Of a stretch of 19,942 nucleotides of DNA, positions 8,016-15,352 are shown in pieces. The DNA comes from Spirochaetales bacterium (lineage in GTDB: Bacteria > Spirochaetota > Spirochaetia > DSM-27196 > PWMO01). The number at the start of each line of letters is the position of its first letter. Position 1 is the first letter of the stretch. A program made the position numbers and the translations under genes. Under the pieces are notes generated by a model. That model had not been told where the DNA came from. It did no database searches and worked only from the letters and a program-made list of their open reading frames with translations. The DNA is taken from NCBI GenBank assembly GCA_007130025.1, contig SLTF01000253.1:1-19942 (forward strand), in the 5' to 3' direction.

Positions 8016-8044
8016 ATTATACCCCCGCTCGGGCGCGCCGTCAA
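8016..8044 (-). promoter_or_regulatory. Strong sigma70-like promoter of fucI-fucU
   Basis: Read on the minus strand: -35 TTGACG (8039-8044), a spacer of exactly 17 bases, and a perfect -10 TATAAT (8016-8021). The -10 sits in the loop of a small G5/C5 inverted repeat (8009-8013 with 8022-8026). The operator lies directly downstream, so this strong promoter is probably held off by the repressor. Confidence 0.8.
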
Positions 8045-8083
8045 AACAAACCGACTGTTCCAAAGCGTGTGCTTTTTCCGCCT

Positions 8084-9097
8084 TTACTCGCCGTTCACCT
8101 GATGGAAAACCAGCCGGGTTGGCAACCGTTCTATGCGCGGCGGAGCGGACTCCTCACCCTGTGCGCGGGCGGCAATTCGTTCCATCAGGAGATCCGCTGC
8201 TCGACTGCCGATCTGCAGCACCGGCTGGGCGATGGTCAGGCCCGGGTGGCCGGTAACGTCGGAGAGCTCCATATCGTCAAAGCTTGCGATGAACAGTTCC
8301 GGTGGGATGCGGTTTCGATGCTGCACCACGTAGCGTGTGGCCCCGATATGCAGGAAATAGTTTGAGATAAACACGCTCGCCGGCGGTCTTTTGAGTTCCA
8401 TCAGCTCTTTCATCATTTGGTAGCCCGAGTCTACGTGGAAATCCCCGAGCCGAACGTGAGAGGGGTCAACTTCAATGCCAAACTCGGCGAGCGCTCGGGT
8501 GAAACCTTCGTACCGCTCACGAAACGGGGTCAGGCTCATGTCGCCACCAATGAAACCAAAATCGCTCTTACCTCGCTTGAGCAGGTGATGAATGGCCTTG
8601 TAGGTTCCGGTTGCGTTGTCCACCAGTACCGCGTCGCAGTCAAAGCCGTCGGCGAGTCGGTCGACGAGCACGGTGGGAAGTCCCGCGTGGCTGAGGATCT
8701 TCAGGTGTTCCCCGTTGGCGGTCGACGGTGCGATGATGACCCCGTCCACGCATTTTTCCATCAGCAGCTCGAGTCGTTCCACTTCCTCGTCGGCGCTCTC
8801 GTTTGAGTTGCAGATGATCATATTGTAGCCGTGACCGCGCAGACTGTTCTCTACTCCCTGAGCAACGGTCATGAAGAAGTCGTTTGCAATTTCCGGTGCC
8901 AGGAAGCCAACCGTAAAGGTGCGGTTGGACTTGAGGCTTCGGGCAATCGAGTTCACCTTGTAGTTGAGCTTCTCGATCACGTCGAGCACGTGAGCGCGGG
9001 TCGTTTCCGAGATCCGTGCGTCGTTGTTGATGACGCGCGAGACGGTTGCGGTCGACACGTCCGCAAGTTTTGCCACGTCTTTGATGGTGATTGCCAC
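8084..9097 (-). CDS. LacI-family repressor, likely of fucose genes
   Basis: DNA-binding repressor of the LacI/GalR family. 337 aa, full length. It starts at GTG 9097 with GGGAG upstream; MAITIKDVAKLADVSTATVS is the canonical helix-turn-helix opening, and the hinge helix (about 45-58, with IARSLKSNRTFTVGF following) is intact. A periplasmic-binding-protein-like sugar domain follows: FFMTVAQGVE, DGVIIAPS, GFIGGD near 190, SFDDMEL near 275 and the C-terminal LPTRLVFHQ. A LacI-type operator and strong promoter lie between its stop and fucI, 117 bases away, so it most likely controls fucI-fucU in response to L-fucose or a derivative. The effector is inferred from context only. A 117-base gap separates it from pgl; a weak TTGTTG/TACAGA pair is visible there, but I do not call it. 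Confidence 0.92.
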   Translation of the reverse strand: MAITIKDVAKLADVSTATVSRVINNDARISETTRAHVLDVIEKLNYKVNSIARSLKSNRTFTVGFLAPEIANDFFMTVAQGVENSLRGHGYNMIICNSNESADEEVERLELLMEKCVDGVIIAPSTANGEHLKILSHAGLPTVLVDRLADGFDCDAVLVDNATGTYKAIHHLLKRGKSDFGFIGGDMSLTPFRERYEGFTRALAEFGIEVDPSHVRLGDFHVDSGYQMMKELMELKRPPASVFISNYFLHIGATRYVVQHRNRIPPELFIASFDDMELSDVTGHPGLTIAQPVLQIGSRAADLLMERIAARAQGEESAPPRIERLPTRLVFHQVNGE

Positions 9098-9214
9098 GAT
9101 TCGCTCCCTGGTGTGACCAATTCAGCCACTCCAGTCTGTACCCAACGGGCAGGAACCGCAACAAAAAAACGCGATGAGATGGCGTAAAGAAGCACAATTT
9201 TGGCACCACAACGG

Positions 9215-9922
9215 TCAGAATCCGGCGCAGACCTCGCATCGGCGTGCTTCCAGCGCGAGACGGGCAGGGCACCGCGAGACTCCGGGTTCTCCGCCGGTGA
9301 ACGCCCGAAGCGCATCCGCCTTGGATTCCCCAAGAAAGAGCACCACCGCAAGTCCGCTCGCGCGAATCATCCGGGGAGATACGGTGATGCGGTGTGGGGG
9401 CGGCTTTGGAGAATTTTCCACCCGCAGGTAGCCGGCGTGTTCGCTCGTAAGCAGGGGGCTGCCGGGAAAGAGCGAAGCGACGTGTCCGTCCTCGCCGGCT
9501 CCCAGTACCATCACATCGATGGTGAGTACCCCTTCGGTGTTACGCGGAAGATTGATTTCGCGCTCGAACCCCGCGAGCCCCCAGTCGGACGCCTCCGGTT
9601 CGTACGGGAAGGCGATCGCTCGGCTTCCGCTCATTGCACCGAGATCCTGCAGGGGTCGGGTGAGCTCCTGCTCGATGACCGTCCAGTTGCGGTCCGGATC
9701 ACCCAGCGGCAGGAGGCGTTCGTCGGCCGGGATCACGGTTACCGCATCCCACCGCACCGGCAAGGAGCGAAGGTGGGTGAGTACGCCGACGATGGAACGC
9801 CCTCCGGGGAGGGCGAGGCTTGCCTGTCCGAGCTCGTTGATCGCTCCGGTCAGTGCCGCGGCAATCTGACCGGCGGCGCGTCGTTCCGCCTGATCGCGTG
9901 AGGCAATCTCTCCGATGCTCAT
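9215..9922 (-). CDS. pgl: 6-Phosphogluconolactonase
   Basis: Hydrolyses 6-phosphoglucono-1,5-lactone to 6-phosphogluconate, second step of the oxidative pentose phosphate pathway; cytoplasmic. 235 aa, typical for the glucosamine-6-phosphate isomerase-like (DevB) type. Motifs: LPGGRS (38-43), PADERL (65-70) and the signature GAGEDGHVASLFPG (141-154) with catalytic His147; the last two decide against NagB. The start ATG at 9922 has AAAGGGG and lies 13 bases after the stop of the PAS protein, so it belongs to the perR-PAS-pgl transcript. Glucose-6-phosphate dehydrogenase, its usual partner, is not in the window. Placing an NADPH-pathway enzyme behind a PerR-type regulator would suit a peroxide-defence role, but that is inference. 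Confidence 0.88.
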   Translation of the reverse strand: MSIGEIASRDQAERRAAGQIAAALTGAINELGQASLALPGGRSIVGVLTHLRSLPVRWDAVTVIPADERLLPLGDPDRNWTVIEQELTRPLQDLGAMSGSRAIAFPYEPEASDWGLAGFEREINLPRNTEGVLTIDVMVLGAGEDGHVASLFPGSPLLTSEHAGYLRVENSPKPPPHRITVSPRMIRASGLAVVLFLGESKADALRAFTGGEPGVSRCPARLALEARRCEVCAGF

Positions 9923-9935
9923 GCATTTTTCCCCT

Positions 9936-11759
9936 TTACGGTGTGCTCTGAAAGGTCAGTCGGTACGTCGCCCCGTCCCGGTGAGTAAACGTCCCGTCCA
10001 TGCGTACTGCCATCGCCTCAACAATCCGGATAACGAGCGCGTGGTCGGGTGTGCTCAGGTGGTCGTGGCCTCCATGAGCGATGGTGATCCACGACTCGTC
10101 ATTGTCGGAACCGCTTTCCACCTGAAGGTAACGAACCCGCCCAACCCCGATCAGCACGGTCACGATCTGATCCACCGCAACCGCCAGGGGAACGGCGAGC
10201 TGTGCCGGGACCCGGGTGATCGAGAGATCGATCTCCGCCGTCACCTCTTCCGGCGGCACGTTGAGGGCGCGACAGACCTGGGGGAACTCCAGCTGAAAAA
10301 ACTCGTCAAGGTTAACGAGCGGAGGAGTGGAGCCAACGAGCAGCCCACGCATGACCGCTGATACCGCGCGAACCTGCCCGAGTATCCCATCGAGTTCGGG
10401 CTCGGTCGGGGTGCCCCGCAATCCGGCAGCGCGCAGCGAAATCAGCCCCTCGATGACCTCGAGGCAGTTCTTCGTCTGTTCGTTCATGTCGCGCAGCAGG
10501 TCATCCTGGTCACGGACCCGTTCTCGGAGAAAGGTCTCAGACTGCTTTCGATCGGTGATGTCTTCCTGGAAAAACACAAAGTCGCTTACGTCGCCGGAAC
10601 CTCCGACAATGGGGAATACCTTCATCCATGACCAGTACGACTCCCCGTCCCCCCGCCACACGATGGTATCGCCTTCCCAGACCGTCTCCGAATTGATCGC
10701 CCGGGTGATTTCCTCGACCGTCTCCTCCTGCACGTAGTCCTGCATCAGCACAAACATGTTCTGCCCGATAAACTCCTCGGGGCGAAACCGGTTGAGTCGG
10801 AGAAAGTGGGGATTGGCATACACGACGGTTCCATCGGGTTCCGTGATGCAGATTGCGGCCCGGCTCTGCTCGACGGCAATGGAGAGCCGCTGAAGCATCC
10901 GTTCCGCCCGCTTGCGTGGCGTGATGTCACGAATGATTCCCACCGTTCCGGTGAAGAAGCGCCGCTGGATATCGGCATGGTAGTGCCCGGTTGCGGCAAT
11001 CTCGCCGAATGCGCTTACCGACCCCACCAGATCGCCACCGCTGCCCTTGGTGCGCAGGCGGACCTCCAGCCCCTTGGTTCGTCGCTCACCGGTTCGCCGC
11101 TCGTCAAAGAGACCTGGTGCGGACTGTGGGCCGGTGATGACGCCGCGCATCCGCGAGAGCATCTGGTTTCGACTGACCCGGGGAACCTCTTCGGCAACGA
11201 GGATTTCGCTGAAGTGGCGGCCGATCAGCTCATCAGGAGTGTACCCGAGGGCACGAACCGCTTCGTTCACAAAGAGAAAGTGGCCCGAGGGATCGATCTT
11301 GTAGACCACGTCGGGAATTGCCTGAATGAGCTCCTCATAGCGATGTTCGCTGGAGCGAAGCATGTCACCGGCCGTCTCTTCGCGGTCGCGCTCTCGAAGC
11401 ACCTTCCGGATCAACGTCGGCAACAGCGAAATGAACCGACCCGCTTCATCTCGAATCACAAACTCGCAGCCGGTCTCTGCGTGGAGCGCGCAGACCGCGT
11501 CCTCCGATCCGTGGCGGGCAATGACCAGGGTCGGGTTGTTCGGATAACTGCGGATGAGGTCAATGGTGTTTGCGGCCGAATCGGCGAGCTCAACGAGAAA
11601 GACGATGCTGCGTCGCTCCGCCTCGTCCCGGGCAATCTGCGGGTGGGGCCAGTGGCGCTCCACGTCGTACGCGAGCGACCGCTGTGCAGCACACGCGCGA
11701 AAGTCGTCGAGGAGCACGGGGTCCTGGGTGATCAGGAATACGCTCAGTCGATCCATCAT
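9936..11759 (-). CDS. PAS-domain protein with degenerate receiver and pseudo-histidine-kinase module
   Basis: Cytoplasmic signalling protein, 607 aa, no membrane segment. Order: receiver-like domain (about 4-124), PAS 1 (about 137-280, with an insert around 210-265), PAS 2 (about 288-404, ending QEDITDRKQ), a HisKA_2-like helix (about 420-443) and an ATPase-like tail (about 480-607). The family scaffold is that of soluble receiver-PAS-HisKA_2 kinases, but the catalytic residues are gone. Glu57 stands at the phospho-Asp position and Arg103 at the conserved Lys. DMNEQTKNCLE (424-434) replaces the usual E-[IV]-HHRVKNNLQ, so the phospho-His is lost. VPLAVAVDQIVTVLIG (523-538) lacks the N-box Asn residues. 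It is thus probably a pseudokinase sensor. The start ATGATG overlaps the perR stop by 4 bases, indicating translational coupling; the next ATG (11756) is equally possible. The PAS ligand is unknown. Confidence 0.82.
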   Translation of the reverse strand: MMDRLSVFLITQDPVLLDDFRACAAQRSLAYDVERHWPHPQIARDEAERRSIVFLVELADSAANTIDLIRSYPNNPTLVIARHGSEDAVCALHAETGCEFVIRDEAGRFISLLPTLIRKVLRERDREETAGDMLRSSEHRYEELIQAIPDVVYKIDPSGHFLFVNEAVRALGYTPDELIGRHFSEILVAEEVPRVSRNQMLSRMRGVITGPQSAPGLFDERRTGERRTKGLEVRLRTKGSGGDLVGSVSAFGEIAATGHYHADIQRRFFTGTVGIIRDITPRKRAERMLQRLSIAVEQSRAAICITEPDGTVVYANPHFLRLNRFRPEEFIGQNMFVLMQDYVQEETVEEITRAINSETVWEGDTIVWRGDGESYWSWMKVFPIVGGSGDVSDFVFFQEDITDRKQSETFLRERVRDQDDLLRDMNEQTKNCLEVIEGLISLRAAGLRGTPTEPELDGILGQVRAVSAVMRGLLVGSTPPLVNLDEFFQLEFPQVCRALNVPPEEVTAEIDLSITRVPAQLAVPLAVAVDQIVTVLIGVGRVRYLQVESGSDNDESWITIAHGGHDHLSTPDHALVIRIVEAMAVRMDGTFTHRDGATYRLTFQSTP

Positions 11760-12250
11760 TCCACCGGACTCGGACCGTCGCCACGGGCGTGATTGTCGAG
11801 CGAAAGGCAGTGTGGGCATATCCCGTACAGAATGAGCCCGGCCTCCGGAGAGAGCGAGAAGCCACTTCGTGTGGCCACCGCCTTGAGCAGGGCGTTTACG
11901 CTCGCGTCGTGCACATCGATGATGGCGCCACAGTAGCGGCAGACCACGTTGACGTGGGGCTCGGTGTCAACATCGTAGTGAGTATGATCATGATTTGCAA
12001 TTTCCAGCCGGATGATGAGTCCGAGCTCCCGCAGGGTATCTACCGTGTTGTACACGGTTGCCTGACTGATCATCGGAAACGCGCGGGTGACGCGTCGATA
12101 GATTTCCGCAACGGTGGGGTGCCCGTCCGATTCCACCACTGCCCGGCAGATCGCTGCGCGCTGGGGGGTTTTGCGCTTGCCGGCCTGTTCGAGTTCGTCG
12201 AGGAATCGTTGAACGGTTTGTTCATGACGCGCGGACGCGAGATCGCTCAT
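11756..12250 (-). CDS. perR: Fur-superfamily repressor, PerR type
   Basis: Metal-dependent DNA-binding repressor, most like the peroxide sensor PerR. 164 aa from ATG 12250 with AAGGA upstream; an in-frame start 168 bases earlier would add unrelated sequence and is rejected. The winged helix covers about 15-85 (TPQRAAICRAVVESDGHPTV, then SQATVYNTVDTLRELGL). The dimerisation domain has the structural zinc pairs C104-x2-C107 and C145-x2-C148. By alignment to B. subtilis PerR, the regulatory site residues are His44 (H37), Asp93 (D85), His99 (H91), Asn101 (in place of H93) and Asp112 (D104). The Asp at the last site is the residue that favours PerR over Fur. It is translationally coupled to the PAS pseudokinase and diverges from flavodoxin. 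Zur or plain Fur remain possible, so the symbol is tentative. Confidence 0.82.
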   Translation of the reverse strand: MSDLASARHEQTVQRFLDELEQAGKRKTPQRAAICRAVVESDGHPTVAEIYRRVTRAFPMISQATVYNTVDTLRELGLIIRLEIANHDHTHYDVDTEPHVNVVCRYCGAIIDVHDASVNALLKAVATRSGFSLSPEAGLILYGICPHCLSLDNHARGDGPSPVE

Positions 12251-12270
12251 CTCATTTCCTTCATGGCTCC

Positions 12271-12276
12271 AGTATA
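12271..12276 (-). promoter_or_regulatory. Candidate -10 element for the perR operon
   Basis: TATACT on the minus strand, 21 bases before the perR ATG, with no recognisable -35 at 17 bases (TGGCAC). It is the best promoter signal for perR in the 186-base divergent region, but weak. I see no PerR-box-like palindrome there. Confidence 0.3.
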
Positions 12277-12347
12277 GTGTTCCCCGCTGCTCGGTGCCAC
12301 CGCTGAGCGAGCCGGTCGTGGTGATACCGCTTTTTTTTGCGCGGTCG

Positions 12348-12376
12348 TTGTCACGCTCCCCGTTTATGGGTATGTT
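12348..12376 (+). promoter_or_regulatory. Candidate promoter of the flavodoxin gene
   Basis: -35 TTGTCA (12348-12353), 17-base spacer, -10 TATGTT (12371-12376), about 60 bases before the flavodoxin ATG. It follows a run of eight T (12331-12338). Confidence 0.5.
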
Positions 12377-12436
12377 AATTTCCATCGCCCATACCAACGA
12401 CTCGACGTTTGCGAGCAACTCCAGGGAGGATGTTCT

Positions 12437-12946
12437 ATGGCGAGCATCGGCATCATCTACGGATCTTCAACCGGCAATACGCGAGACGTGTGCCGGAAAC
12501 TTCAGCTCATGCTTGGCCGCGAGAGTGCAGACCTTCTGGATGTTGCCGATGTCTCGCCGTCCGACTTCAGCCCATATCGAAACCTCATCCTTGCGGTTTC
12601 GACCTGGGGCGCGGGCGATCTTCAGGATGATTGGGAGGAGTTCTACCCCAGTCTTGATGAAATTGATTTCTCCGGCAAGCGGGTAGCGGTTCTGGCCCTC
12701 GGTGACCAGCAGCACTACGGTGATTCCTTCTGCGATTGCGTGCCGTTACTGGTCGATAAGGTGACCGAGCGTGGGGCTACGGTCGTCGGCTTCACCGATC
12801 CCGAGGGGTACAGCTATATCGCCTCCCGCGCTGAGCGAGATGGAAAGCTGCTGGGCCTCATTCTCGACGAGGATAACCAGGCCGACCAGACCGATGCCCG
12901 GTTGAAGCGGTGGGTGAATCGTCTGCGAGGGGCCTTCGCCGGTTGA
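12437..12946 (+). CDS. fldA: Flavodoxin (long-chain type)
   Basis: Small FMN electron carrier, cytoplasmic, 169 aa, the usual long-chain flavodoxin length. The FMN-phosphate loop is GSSTGNT (9-15), the first isoalloxazine loop is STWGAGDLQDDW, and the second is ALGDQQHYGDSFCD with the typical Tyr. The ATG follows AGGGAGG. It lies 130 bases upstream of pflB and pflA on the same strand. In E. coli, reduced flavodoxin is the electron donor of the pyruvate formate-lyase activase, so this copy is probably its dedicated reductant. It has its own candidate promoter, and pflB has another, so the two may be expressed together or separately. The flavodoxin reductase partner is not in the window. Confidence 0.93.
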   Translation: MASIGIIYGSSTGNTRDVCRKLQLMLGRESADLLDVADVSPSDFSPYRNLILAVSTWGAGDLQDDWEEFYPSLDEIDFSGKRVAVLALGDQQHYGDSFCDCVPLLVDKVTERGATVVGFTDPEGYSYIASRAERDGKLLGLILDEDNQADQTDARLKRWVNRLRGAFAG

Positions 12947-13001
12947 GGGGTTTCCGCGGTACGGGATGAAGTCGGCCTCGCGGTATTTCCGACAAAACGG
13001 G

Positions 13002-13030
13002 TTTACATTGTTCGTTTCATTCGATATATT
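13002..13030 (+). promoter_or_regulatory. Sigma70-like promoter of pflB-pflA
   Basis: -35 TTTACA (13002-13007), a spacer of exactly 17 bases, -10 TATATT (13025-13030). The predicted start near 13037 would place a 6-base-pair stem-loop (13039-13059: TGGTTT with AAACCA) at the very 5' end of the mRNA. I see no FNR-like or Rex-like palindrome. Confidence 0.65.
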
Positions 13031-13038
13031 TTGATCGT

Positions 13039-13059
13039 TGGTTTTCATCACTCAAACCA
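13039..13059 (+). other. Stem-loop at the 5' end of the pflB mRNA
   Basis: TGGTTT (13039-13044) pairs with AAACCA (13054-13059) around a 9-base loop, starting 2 bases after the predicted transcription start. A 5'-terminal hairpin of this kind can protect mRNA from decay. The function here is inferred. Confidence 0.35.
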
Positions 13060-13075
13060 GAAAGAAAGGCACGCC

Positions 13076-15352
13076 ATGACACATACCGTTCCGTCCTCCA
13101 CCGAGACCGTTTCCGCCGAATGGGCTGGATTCCGCTCAGGTCGCTGGGTCGACCACGTCGACGTTCGCGACTTCATTCAGCGCAACTACGCCCCGTACGA
13201 GGGGGATGAATCCTTCCTCGCGCCGCCGACCGAGGCCACTACCTCGCTGTGGGCAAAGGTGTCCGCCTTGCTGGCTAAGGAGAACGCGGCGGGCGGCACC
13301 CTCGATGTTGACACCTCAACCATCTCCACCATTGACTCGCACGGGCCCGGATATATCGATCAATCGCTGGAGCGGATCGTTGGTCTTCAGACCGATGCGC
13401 CGCTGCGCCGCGCGATCATTCCCAACGGGGGGATCCGCGTGGTTGAGAGCGCCTGCAAGGCGTACGGCTTCACCCTCGACCCCAAGGTATGGGAGATCTT
13501 TACCCGGTATCGGAAAACGCACAACGACGGTGTTTTTGACGCGTATACCCCCGAAATGCGCGCCGCGCGGAGCGCCGGCATCATAACCGGGCTGCCTGAC
13601 GCCTACGGACGGGGGCGGATCATCGGTGACTATCGCCGGGTCGCCCTGTACGGCATCAACCGACTGATTCAGGACAAAGAAGACCAGAAGAGCTCGGTCG
13701 AGATTGGATCAATGGAAGAGGATGAGATCCGGCTGCGTGAAGAGATCTCCGAGCAGATCTCCGCCCTGCGTGAACTGCTGACCATGGCTGAGGCGTACGG
13801 CTTCGATATTTCCCGTCCCGCCGGAAATGCCCGAGAGGCCATTCAGTGGCTCTACTTTGCCTACCTCGGTTCGGTCAAGGAGCAGAACGGCGCCGCGATG
13901 AGTCTTGGACGCGTCGCGACCTTCCTGGACATATACATCGAGCGAGACATCGCCGCCGGGGTGCTCACCGAATCGCAGGCTCAGGAACTGATCGATCACT
14001 TCGTGATGAAGTTGCGGCTGGTACGGTTTCTGCGCACGCCGGACTACAACGAGCTGTTCTCCGGCGACCCAACCTGGGTTACCGAGGTGCTGGGAGGCAT
14101 GGGTACCGATGGGCGCCCCCTCGTCAGCCGGACCTCCTTTCGCTTTCTGCACACGCTCTATAACCTGGGCGCCGCGCCGGAGCCAAACCTGACCGTTCTC
14201 TGGGCGCTTGGCCTGCCCGAACCGTTCAAGCGGTATGCAGCCAGGGTCTCGGTTGACACCAGTTCGATCCAGTATGAAAACGACGACCTGATGCGTCCCT
14301 ACTGGGGCGACGACTACGGCATCGCCTGCTGCGTCTCGGCGATGCGGCTGGGTAAACAGATGCAGTTCTTCGGCGCGCGCTGTAACCTCGCCAAGGCGCT
14401 GCTCTACGCCATTAACGGTGGACGCGACGAACTGAACGGCATTCAGGTGGGGCCGCGCTTCGAGCCCATTCACGGCGAGTATCTCGATTACGATGAGGTG
14501 ATGAGCAAGTTTGACTACTTTCTCGACTGGATCGCCAACCTCTACATTAATACGCTGAACGTCATCCACTACATGCACGACAAGTACAGCTACGAGCGAC
14601 TTCAAATGGCTCTGCATGACCGCGACGTGCTGCGAACCATGGCCTGCGGTATTGCCGGTCTCTCGGTCTGCGCCGACTCGCTGTCCGCCATCAAGCACGC
14701 CAAAGTCCGCGCCATTCGTGACGAGGCGGGAACGGTCGTCGATTTCGCGATTGAGGGCCCCAACGCGGACAGCTGGCCAAAGTTTGGAAACAACGACCCG
14801 GCGGTTGATTCGATTGCGGTTGACCTGGTGGAACGAGTCATGAAAAAGCTCCAGAAGAACCGCACCTATCGCAACGCGGAGCCCACCATGTCGGTGCTGA
14901 CCATCACCTCCAACGTGGTGTACGGCGCCAAAACCGGAAACACGCCGGATGGACGCAAGGCCGGAGAGCCGTTCGCGCCGGGTGCCAACCCCATGCATGG
15001 ACGCGATTCTCACGGCGCCCTTGCCTCCCTGAGTTCGGTTGCCAAGCTTCCCTACGAGTTCTCCCAGGATGGTATCTCGTATACCTTCTCGATCGAACCC
15101 TCATCGCTGGGCAAGGACGAAAGTGGACGGGTCTCCAACCTCTGTTCGCTGCTCGACGGCTATGTTTCCGAAGGGGGGCATCACATCAACGTGAATGTTC
15201 TCGATCGTGACATGCTGCGTGACGCGATGGAGCATCCGGAGCGCTACCCGCAGCTTACCATTCGGGTGTCGGGGTATGCGGTCAACTTCGTGAAGCTCAC
15301 CCGTGAGCAGCAGCTCGACGTAATCAACCGGACCTTTCACGCGCGCATCTGA
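13076..15352 (+). CDS. pflB: Pyruvate formate-lyase (glycyl-radical enzyme)
   Basis: Converts pyruvate and CoA to acetyl-CoA and formate without oxygen, using a protein glycyl radical; cytoplasmic homodimer. 758 aa against 760 in E. coli. The active-site pair is IACCVSAM, with Cys418-Cys419 at the same numbers as in E. coli. The radical glycine is in RVSGYAVNF (Gly733) near the C-terminus. The adjacent Cys pair and the length mark true PflB rather than a diol dehydratase or choline lyase relative. The start ATG 13076 gives the family N-terminus; an upstream in-frame TTG (13031) lies at the transcription start and is rejected. The ribosome site is AAAGG-like. It is followed by pflA with the TGATG stop/start overlap, so activase synthesis is coupled. 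The radical enzyme is cleaved irreversibly by oxygen, unlike the dehydrogenase complex at the left of the window. Confidence 0.97.
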   Translation: MTHTVPSSTETVSAEWAGFRSGRWVDHVDVRDFIQRNYAPYEGDESFLAPPTEATTSLWAKVSALLAKENAAGGTLDVDTSTISTIDSHGPGYIDQSLERIVGLQTDAPLRRAIIPNGGIRVVESACKAYGFTLDPKVWEIFTRYRKTHNDGVFDAYTPEMRAARSAGIITGLPDAYGRGRIIGDYRRVALYGINRLIQDKEDQKSSVEIGSMEEDEIRLREEISEQISALRELLTMAEAYGFDISRPAGNAREAIQWLYFAYLGSVKEQNGAAMSLGRVATFLDIYIERDIAAGVLTESQAQELIDHFVMKLRLVRFLRTPDYNELFSGDPTWVTEVLGGMGTDGRPLVSRTSFRFLHTLYNLGAAPEPNLTVLWALGLPEPFKRYAARVSVDTSSIQYENDDLMRPYWGDDYGIACCVSAMRLGKQMQFFGARCNLAKALLYAINGGRDELNGIQVGPRFEPIHGEYLDYDEVMSKFDYFLDWIANLYINTLNVIHYMHDKYSYERLQMALHDRDVLRTMACGIAGLSVCADSLSAIKHAKVRAIRDEAGTVVDFAIEGPNADSWPKFGNNDPAVDSIAVDLVERVMKKLQKNRTYRNAEPTMSVLTITSNVVYGAKTGNTPDGRKAGEPFAPGANPMHGRDSHGALASLSSVAKLPYEFSQDGISYTFSIEPSSLGKDESGRVSNLCSLLDGYVSEGGHHINVNVLDRDMLRDAMEHPERYPQLTIRVSGYAVNFVKLTREQQLDVINRTFHARI

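Noticed and set aside
9155..9185. T7 run (minus strand) after pgl as an intrinsic terminator
   Set aside because: Only a 4-base-pair stem (ACGC/GCGT) precedes the T-run, too weak to call.
12251..12418. 56-codon N-terminal extension of the PerR-type gene
   Set aside because: Extra residues do not resemble the family; the internal ATG at 12250 has a good ribosome site and the -10 candidate lies just before it.
12947..13075. FNR, ArcA or Rex site upstream of pflB
   Set aside because: No TTGAT-N4-ATCAA or TTGTGAA-type palindrome found; only the promoter and a small hairpin are visible.
13709..15013. 434-codon open frame on the minus strand
   Set aside because: Antisense shadow of pflB, whose active-site and radical motifs are intact.
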